Shown one piece after another: positions 22,935-31,635 of a stretch of DNA of 64,000 nucleotides. The notes beneath the pieces were generated by a model. That model worked only from the letters and a program-made list of their open reading frames with translations. It did no database searches and was not told where the DNA came from. Made by a program: the position numbers and the translations under genes. The stretch lies in contig ARYC01000708.1 of NCBI GenBank assembly GCA_000711775.1, positions 101,063 to 165,062 on the forward strand, written 5' to 3'. The stretch's first letter is position 1; each line of letters opens with the position of its first letter. Source of the DNA: Oxytricha trifallax (taxonomy: Eukaryota; Ciliophora; Spirotrichea; Sporadotrichida; Oxytrichidae).

Positions 22935-24689
22935 TCATTCAAGAATTCTCTTTCTGATTTCAGGGTTATCATACACATTGTTTGCGTAATCATAGTTTAC
23001 CCAGTCATTGCTCATTTCTTTAAGAACAGCATCATACAAATCACCTGATGAAATGAATTCAAGGAGTTCTTGATACTCAGGTTGAGTGTATCTGTCTTTT
23101 TCAAGGATTGGAGAAATTTTTTTGCTCATTTCAAATATATTCTTTAGACCTGGGTTTAAAATATTAATATAATAAGTGATAGATGTCGAAATCTTTCTCA
23201 AGTTGGTATCTATGCTAAAGAGCTTAGGTTGCTCCAAGAAGTTCCACTGCTAAAATTTAAAGAACATTGTCAGCAATCATGATTGCTTTTTTAGCAGAAA
23301 AGCTCCCCATGGATACATGATCTTCTTTGTCGGCGCATGTCTCGGCTGAATCAGCTGATGCTGGATATACAAGCACTTTGTTTTCTGAAACTAGGGAAGC
23401 AGCAACATTCTCCCAAGTCATCATTCCTGAGCAAAGACCACCTTAACTTACCAAAAATGCAGGCAATCCCAGATTCTTAGTTGGATTCGTTAATCTCTTT
23501 ATACGCTGTGATGAAAGACTTCCTATTTCATGCACGTATAACCCAAGGACATCGAGTTACTTGGCTGGGTATTCACCATGAAAATTTCCACCACTTACCA
23601 AATAAGGAGCTTCAGTAAAAATCATTGGATTATCACTTCCACTGTTCATTTCAATTTCTAAGCAGTCCTTTGTGAGTAAATTTAAATATTCTATGAAATA
23701 ATTATTTTTTATGTACTACTGCTTCAAGTGTTGGTCCATGAACTTATGGGATACACTTCAGAGAATAAGGGTCCTAAATTTCAGCTGAGTGTGTGACTGT
23801 TTTTCCAGCGGGTAGTAACTCTCTCATCATTGCAGCTATAGCAGCTTGACCTGGATGCATTCTCATTCTTTAAAGAGTAAGATCAAATGACAATGGGGAT
23901 CCTTTCATTGATAAGAATGTAAGAGCGCTGATTGGAGCAATACTCTTGATTATATTGATAGACTTTTCTAGAGCTACAGATCCGACTCCACAAATAAACT
24001 AATTTCCATTTATAAGTGACAAGGCATCCTTCTCTGCGAGCTGAGCTATTTTTAAATCGTATTCTCTCAAAACTGAGACAGCATTTTCATATGAGGCTGT
24101 AGTAGGATTCCAAATTTCACCTTCTCCAATCAGATTTAGCCCAATGTGTGATTATATCCCTTTATAAAATAAATATAAAAGATAAAGGAACGAGATCTCC
24201 AGATGCACCTACTGAACCACAACTAGGTATCTAAGGGACTATTCCACTATTGTAGAATTCTATCAACCTCTCCATCGTGTTAATTGAAATACCGCTTAAT
24301 CCCTTAGCTAATGTATTAATTCTAAGAACCAATATTCTTCTGGCAGGGTCTAAGTCAAGGTTCTCACCGATTCCTGTAGCATGAGATCTGATTAAATTCA
24401 CCTAAAACTCTTTCAGCTCCTGGCCTGTTAGTTTTTTATTAGAGAAAATTCCGACTCCACTGTTGATTCCATAGTAGGGTTTTTCGTTTGGTTCTTTCGC
24501 TAATCTCTCAACTACATCCCTCGTGGCTCTGAGTTTCTTCCATGTTTTATCGTCCAATTAGATTTTCGATTGACCTCTCCCAAGTAAAGACAGTTTTTCA
24601 AGTGTCAAATCGTGACCGTTCAAAGGAATGATAGCTTATTTTTATTGTTTAAGAGGCTATCTTAGGAAATGACCGATTTTAGTTAACAT
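22935..24689 (-). CDS. HAL: histidine ammonia-lyase family enzyme
   Basis: Minus-strand gene starting [15 protein letters not shown] at 24689 and ending at TGA 22935-22937. It carries the MIO-forming motif [13 protein letters not shown], then [11 protein letters not shown] after a 31 bp [23 protein letters not shown], and [13 protein letters not shown], which is the HAL rather than PAL form. HAL removes ammonia from histidine to give urocanate. Two frame problems remain: near 23690, between EAVVHKK and EYLNLLTKD, and near 23205, where HRYQLEKD shifts to the C-terminal frame [13 protein letters not shown]. Both could be tiny IESs, an intron or assembly errors. Length of about 540 residues fits the family. 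Confidence 0.88.
24153..24183. other. 31 bp IES in HAL, pointer GAT (ATC on the coding strand)
   Basis: GAT at 24150-24152 and 24181-24183 on the plus strand bounds an AT-only insert that splits the conserved DLVPLS-HIG motif. Keeping one copy gives CCT TTA TCA CAC ATT, that is PLSHI, exactly as in other HAL enzymes. Confidence 0.85.
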
Positions 24690-25445
24690 TTTTTTAGATA
24701 AATATAAAATATAAAGTAATTATGGATAATGATAGTATTAAGTTAATTTATATTCGAAATTAATTATGCTTGATTATAAAACAATTTATAAATGAAATAT
24801 AAAACTCTCAAACACTAGACAATTTGAATCCAAACAAATGAAATGAACTTTCAACTTGCCTTTATAATTTGAATATTTTATTATAAATATATATTTTTTA
24901 TTGAAAAAATTAATTCACTTTTAATAAAATTATAATTAAATTTTCAATTAATAATTAAACAAGCATTTATTAGATATCAAGTAAATTAACTTGCTTTTAA
25001 ATTTTCTTTTAAATTAATAAGATGTTTTAAGATATATAATAAAAATAATTTCTTGTGATATTCATTTTAATAATTTAAATAGTTTATATAATCAAATATT
25101 TTATTAAGAAATAAAATTAAATATTATTTTATAAAAGTTCTAAGATATTTTAGAGTTATATAATTAAATAAATTTTTATGCTGAATTTCTTTGAATTAGA
25201 ATTTTATTATAAGTTCTAGTAATTGAAGTTCCTTCAAAAGCATGAGAAAAAACCCCATGTAAGCTTGAAAGTACCTTTTTCCTCATGCTAATCTTCATAG
25301 AAATGATATCCCAACTCTGATATTTCTATATTTAAAAGATTTAGAAAAAAACCAAAAAAATTGTTAGATATTATTAATATAAAATTAATTTAAATTATTA
25401 TTTAAAATATTTTTGTAATATAAAGAACTTTCTTAAGTCATCATT
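24690..25445. other. AT-rich spacer
   Basis: Strongly AT-rich with no coding-looking frame except a short GC-richer patch near 25200-25320 (CATGAGAAAAAACCCCATG) that has no supporting ORF. It leads up to the left end of a TBE-like remnant. Confidence 0.45.
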
Positions 25446-26435
25446 CAAAACCCCAAAATCTCTTAGTGAGGTTATAAGTGCTTTGATTTGCAAGGTTTAG
25501 TTGGGATATTATGGAGAATCATTGAAAACACAGGTTTAATTCAAAATTAAAAAATATTTAATGATTATTATTTGCAATAATTCAAATTTTAATTTATCTG
25601 CATGTTTTTTTGTTTTCTATTGATTCTTGATCTTTCTAGTGGCTAAATTAAGTTAACTAATGATTACCTAGAACTGGAGGGTGCTCTCATGATTATTAAT
25701 TATGATAAATTCTTGACTTCTTCTTAGACATTCTTTACTTTATAAGCTTCTAATTTTAAATGATTGATTGTTTTTCATGCTTATTACCAAAGTAAAACAT
25801 TTATTCCATTTTGTAATATAAACCCCCACTTGACTGAGGCATTGTCCACTTCTCTCTGATTGGAGTGTGTTCTTGGACACAAAGACCTTGGCTAAAGTCA
25901 ATGTCATTTATCCTATTGCTCTATTATAGTAAAAGACAAGGAAAAATACATTATCATATAAATATTTGCTACATTCTATGGTGATGTACTTATCAGGTAA
26001 TCTGCGATGAAAATCACAGTTCGCAAGTCAAGCGGAAGGTGTCCCCAATACTTACTTCAGAGTCTTCAAGTTGCAGAGTAAGTCAAAAATTATTGTGTTG
26101 TGAGAACTTATTTTTTCTTACTAGATGTTTTCAATTGCCTGAGATATTGAGCTGAATTATCAACAAGTTATTGTATCAAATAATTGAGGGACTTCGCATA
26201 GAAACTTTGCAATAACTTCATAATTCAATACTAGTTTGTAAAAATATACTTGTATCAAATCTAATCATAAGCAGTAAATCTAAGTATATCTATCATAAAT
26301 AGACCCATAATTTCACTAATATCTTTTTTTTACTTATTAACATTTACCTAATATCTCTATTTAATCCAAAAAAGACCCCAATTATATGCTACAAATCACA
26401 TCACTAAACTACTATTTAAGGGTGTTTTGGTTTTA
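25446..26435. mobile_element. diverged TBE-like remnant, about 990 bp
   Basis: The left end reads CAAAACCCCAAAATCTC and continues like the TBE ends near 59336 (GTGCTTTGATTTG...). The right end, read in reverse, keeps AAAACC, TTAGTG and TGATTTGTAG blocks of the same repeat with many substitutions. ATT lies at 25443-25445 and 26436-26438. No transposase ORF was found inside. It is older and more decayed than the copies at 3264 and 59336. Confidence 0.6.
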
Positions 26436-26438
26436 ATT

Positions 26439-27071
26439 CCTCAATTACATCTCCATTATTTCAAAATCATCTTCAGGTAAGATTATCTCTCTCTAATACC
26501 TCTCATTAATAAACTCTTAGACATCAAAATAATTAAAATATTGAAAAAAATGTAATAATTTTAGATTTCAAAATTTATTTTATTAAAAATTCAATGAAAA
26601 TTATAATATAAATTATAAAGATTAAATCGATCATGATCATTATTATTTTAGATTAATGATAATAATTCTATTAAAATAGTAAATTTATTTAAAAAAAGGT
26701 ATAGGAAATTAGATAATTTTTTTTAGGATTTCTTCTATATTTGATACTTTGTAATGCCTCATAAAGAAATTAATATTTTCAAAATAAGTTTGCGTTATCA
26801 TAAACGCGTTTACCTTTCCATTTGTAAAAGAGTAAAGAAGTTTAAAAAAATTAATATCATAATACTCTTGAATTTCAATAAAATTAATGTTATAGAATTA
26901 AAGCAAATGAAATTTTAACATATTTGTTCTGACAAAGATCTACGTCCCTTAATGAGAAGATTTTTTTCAGTTTTTATAAAAATCATGTTTTTATAGATTA
27001 TGTTAATTGTTTATTTTTCTCATTTATAACAATTAAACTATAATGATTCATCGCCTGACCCTTTCTTCATA
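26439..27071. other. AT-rich spacer
   Basis: No coding-looking frame or known element was seen between the TBE remnant and the long hairpin. Confidence 0.45.
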
Positions 27072-27373
27072 TTTAAACCTTAGATACTTTACAATTAAAA
27101 TATTTTAGTCGTATAATTTATTTGGAAATTAATTTTGAATAAAATATTTAATAAATTATAATCCTGCCTGTAAACTTTATTGAAAACTAGACTCATATTA
27201 TGCCGATAATAATTTAACTCGGATATTTTAAATTATTATCGGCATAATATGAGTCTAGTTTTCAATAAAGTTTACAGGCAGGATTATAATTTATTAAATA
27301 TTTTATTCAAAATTAATTTCCAAATAAATTATACGACTAAAATATTTTAATTGTAAAGTATCTAAGGTTTAAA
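27072..27373. repeat. long near-perfect palindrome (foldback element)
   Basis: Two arms of about 145 bp are inverted copies around a roughly 10 nt loop (CTCGGATATT, about 27218-27227). Outer edges read TTTAAACCTTAG and CTAAGGTTTAAA. I found no mismatch in the parts compared by eye. No ORF is present. Near-identity of the arms suggests recent origin or ongoing gene-conversion-like correction. Confidence 0.85.
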
Positions 27374-27599
27374 AATTTGAAAAAAAAGAATAAATTAATA
27401 TTATTTAAAATTAATGCCGTCATAATTTATAATTAAAATTATTTTAACTCTTAATAAACTATTAATTTTACTTGATTAAAATATATATACTATTATTATT
27501 ATAATATAGGACCATATATTTATATTATTATTAAATGGTATGTATTTAGTACACCTTTATTAGAACTTATTTAGTTAGCTTTTATTATTTGCATATAGA
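27374..27599. other. AT-rich spacer
   Basis: Low-complexity AT DNA between the palindrome and a short coding segment; nothing recognised. Confidence 0.4.
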
Positions 27600-27888
27600 A
27601 CAAAAGGGGCTGTTGATTGACTTACAAGCTCTAGACTGCCAGTGTATGAAGAAGTTTCTAAATGTTATCTACTTAATATTTAATGAACGTCGTTTTATGA
27701 ACAAAAAATTAATCACATCTTGCTAGATTTGTCATTTACCAAGATAGTCTTTGTTCCAATATAATAAAGATAGTTTGAACTTTGCAAGTCTACTCTGGTT
27801 TTATTCAGTAAATTAATTTAATTATGGATAAATCTCTTACTCCAACTTTTCACTTAATAGCAGCTAAATCTTTTAAGAGATGATCCAT
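27600..27888 (-). CDS. N-terminal fragment of an unknown gene
   Basis: Starts MDHLLKDLAAIK at 27888, then a GT-AG intron, then VDLQSSNYLYYIGTKTILV and NDKSSK, a second GT-AG intron, and RQHLETSSYTGSLEL ending at a GTAAGT donor near 27635. No downstream exon is recognisable in the AT-rich DNA that follows, so the rest of the gene must lie elsewhere or has been lost. The protein is not recognised. Confidence 0.5.
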
Positions 27889-27949
27889 TTTTTCTATAAT
27901 TTATAATTAATAATAATATATATAATTAATTGTTTGTTAATTAATTTAT

Positions 27950-28228
27950 AAAGATATGAATATTGAGGGTAGGCAATCATAAAGTATTTATCTCCCGCCT
28001 CCTTTCTGTAACCATCTAGAGTAGTCACCCCAAAACACGCCCTTAATCAAAAAAGTGTCCTTTCTTTCATTTATCAACTTCGGAAACCCTGGCCAGTTCA
28101 TGTTCTGCCCCTAACCGGCATACTAGCTATGGACCTGAGTATCCAGTGATTTTTAGCAGATACAGACACTACAGAACCCTGAGATATTCCGGCTTTTAAT
28201 AGGCATAGTATTAAAGAACTCTGGGTTT
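27950..28228 (-). CDS. orphan coding segment of an unknown gene
   Basis: An open, GC-richer frame reads NPEFFNTMPIKSRNIS, then AGQGQNMNWPGFPKLINE and FLIKGVFWGDYSRWLQ. It has no start codon and no splice or stop context at either end, and both flanks are AT-rich. The FLIKGVFWGDYSR text is weakly like quinone oxidoreductases, but this is not firm. It behaves like a single MDS of a gene whose other parts are not adjacent. Confidence 0.5.
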
Positions 28229-28511
28229 CAAATTCCTACCCTATCAGAATTAGTCAATGGAACAACCATAAAAATGGTAAGTCCCAAACTTAAAATATAA
28301 CCAATCATCTATTTAATTTCAATTAAAGTACCTAATAATTAAAAGTAAATTTATAATTCTAAATTCTCAATTATATAATAGATTTATAGAAAAACAAATG
28401 GAATAAAAAAAAGTATTTAAAAATTAAAAAATTGTTTCAAGAACTTGTTCATAAAAACAAATTTTAATATAACTTATTAATCTTGGTTTATTTAATTATT
28501 ACTTATTTATT

Positions 28512-31252
28512 TCAGATAAAATATAAGTAATTGGGATTTTTATTGCCAATCTTTGTTCCCACTGATTTTGGTTTGGGAATGATAGTTGAATTGTTTGAAT
28601 GAGTTCCCTGTTTCTTTTCTTCAACTCGATCTACATTATCTCTTAGTTCAAAGTTAAAGGTCTTTTTCTGAGTCATGTTAAAATCTATTTTCTTATTTTT
28701 GATGAATTTAGCTGCTGTTTGTGAGAGTATTGAAATGCTTGAGAGAATAAAGTGAGCATTAAATTTTAATTAAATTTTAATATTTTTGCATCCTTGTAAA
28801 GCGATTACAAAGAATTATTTTCCTATGAAGATTTTTGCAACACACTTAAGAATTGTTTCACGAAATCTTAAATCCTAAAAAGATTAGATAAATTGAAAAT
28901 TTACCATTTGATTTAAACTTAAAAATTATTTAATCATTTTATAAAATTCATAATTAATTACATTAGTTTTTATTTCATCAAATTTATTTTATTTAAAATA
29001 TTTGTTTGAATTTGATTTAGTCTATTCTAAAATAATAATTATAATAATAAATTATAAAAATTTTCTAATACTTACTCTATTTTATAAAAAAATAATCATA
29101 AAATATAAATAATATATTAAATAAAAGCAAATTTTCTTTTTATTGAAACATTATAATATCTTTAATTGCTACATAAAAATTTAATAAATATCAATAAATT
29201 TTAGAATAGTATTTCAGAAATATAATAAAATTTATATTAAAATATCTACAATTTCACTAAAAATTTGTTGCCGTTATTAATTTTTTCTATTTTTATCAGC
29301 CACTTTAGAAATTCTTTATTATCTAATTAAAGAAATATTCTATTTTAATAATATTTCATTAAATTTAACTAAACTTTGGATTTAAGTTTTTAGCAAACCT
29401 CTGCGGAATCTTACAAATGTTATGTTCCTAAATTAAATATCACTGTTCTTTAATATGTGTGAATCTTTCCTTATTTATTTATTTAATTTGAGAGTTTAAA
29501 ATCATCATAAAATATAAATATTTATTAATAAAAAATTTCACTTACACTAAAATATTATCTAATCATATTTTATAACATATATGTTTTAACACAATACAAA
29601 AATAAATGAAGTAAAAAGGGTTTTAATTATTGATAAATATGAGTCAATAAATTTATGATTTAGAAAAATCTATTATTTAAATTTTTCTTAAAATATCTGA
29701 AGCTAGATTTCCGCTTCTTCAAGATTTTTAGAGTCAGAAAAACAAAGAAGATCAAACAACTTGTTGAGATTTGATTGTGTAGTTGCTTTAAAAAAAATAA
29801 TTTAAACTTGATGTTCCGAATCTACGATTTGAGGACTTTACAGTTGGCTCTCATTCAAGTGCAAGTGGCCCATGTAGAATATATCTAGGAAGCTTTGAAT
29901 ATCATCGACAAAGGGAACTAATTTCCTTGAACCTCGTTTATTAATATATCAATTTTTATTCATTTATATTTTTAACTCAACATTTTATTTTAATAATAAT
30001 TAATAATAAGTTTAGTGTACTCATGGATCATAGAATAAATGAAGGCAAGAAATGTTCTTCCATGAACATCAAATTCCCTTGGCAAATCAAATAATTTAAT
30101 TAATTTAAATATCTAATCAATGTTCTAATTAAATTAATTGACAATTATATAAAGGATATTTTTACATGATATAAATCGAAGATTGTTTAAATGATTTAAA
30201 TTCGTTATTTTTATAAATAAAAATTTCATATCAAATTTAAATAAGTTGTTTTGGTAACTATTCAATTTTGAAAAAATAGTATCAGTATAATTTATAATAA
30301 AATTGTAAATTATGATTTCTTACTTTGGATAAATTTAACGACTTTTAATAACACATTATTTTTTCCAATCTTTATGGATTATTACTTAATTCTTATGTCA
30401 TATTTGAATTAGATATAAATTTTTCGAGTGATAAATAATAATTACATATTTTTCATAATCTAAATTTAAAAAAGTCTTCAAAAAAGGTAAAATTTTAATG
30501 TTTAAAAAAATTCTATATTTATTCTTGAAAATGAAATTTATGATTTTAATACAATTATATCATTTAAATTAGAATGAGAAATTATTAAGAGTTCATCTAT
30601 TTATTATCTTTAAAATTTTTATTAGATAGCAATATGGCAAATTTTTAATACAAATTAAATAAATTATATTTAATGAAACAATAATAAATAATATATTTTG
30701 CAAACCATATCTTTTGCCATCTGAAACATCAATAAACTTTTAAATTTAAATATCTGATTTATAAAAATCTATTAACATTCAATTCACAATAAAGCAAACA
30801 AAATTAAAGTATTTTTATAAAATACATCAATCTGTAAAATATAAGTGAGATATTGTTCTTACTAAAGATTGTCGATTCATAACATGTGAGGCATCATATA
30901 GATTTTTTTGTTACTTATTAAATTTGAAGTTTATTTTTATTCAAAATTTAATTTTGAGTTTAAAGTTAAAAAATCTAAAAAGATGGGATTGATCAAGTGT
31001 TTCAATCATGTGAAGCATTGCTGATACAGTGGACAACTTAAAAAATTAAATGCTATAATTTAAATAACTTTGGGAAACATTGAAGGCGTAATTAATAAAA
31101 TATAAAAATTTTATTTAAATATTAATATAAATAAATTTGTTATCTGATTTAAATTTTTTATCTAAATGACTCATTCAAGACCAAGAACATACTGTTCTTG
31201 AACTTAGCTTCTTTTGGGTAGAATATATCTTAATTTGTTAGGCTTTCCATAC
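28512..31252 (-). CDS. unknown gene in about nine short coding pieces separated by AT-rich DNA
   Basis: Reading down the minus strand, protein-like segments appear in order: YGKPNKLRYILPKRSQ (31165-31252), FKLSTVSAMLHMIETLDQSH (30966-31100), LYDASHVMNRQSLVRTISH (about 30875), FIDVSDGKRYGLQNI (about 30725), FDLPREFDVHGRTFLAFIYS (30010-30095), SRKLVPFVDDIQSFLDIFYM (29640-29935), LGTQHLQDSAEVCQKLKSK (about 29400), FVKQFLSVLQKSSQENN (about 28830) and MTQKKTFNFELRDNVDRVEE ending at TGA 28512-28514. Pieces are 45-300 bp, spacers 50-600 bp. Neither the start nor any family is recognised. It is inferred to be one gene because all pieces share strand and style. Confidence 0.55.
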
Positions 31253-31635
31253 AAAAATATTTTAAATTCTTTTTAATTTATAACTAATTCTGAAAATTTA
31301 TAGTCATTAATCCAACATTAGAAATGTGTAATAAATTAGAAGATTTAATTAATAGATAGATGTTGAAATGAATTTTATTTACAATTATAAAACGAATATA
31401 ATAAATCCAATTGATATTAAATTAGGCTATTTCATATATCTAATATTAAGATGTAAAACTCTAGAAAATATAATTAATATATGAATTAGATAAATAAAAA
31501 CAAAATTTAATTAAACTTACAGTCATTCGAATTTATGCGATTCATATTAAATTTTTATGTTACAATAGTATTTTCTATAGGTAAAGTAAATTAATAAATT
31601 AGAATTACTTAAGATATAAAAAATATATTATAAAA
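31253..31635. other. AT-rich spacer between divergent genes
   Basis: No coding-looking frame; it lies between the start side of the fragmented minus-strand gene and the ATG of the plus-strand N/Q-rich gene, so any promoter or 5' end sequence of both would be here. Confidence 0.4.
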
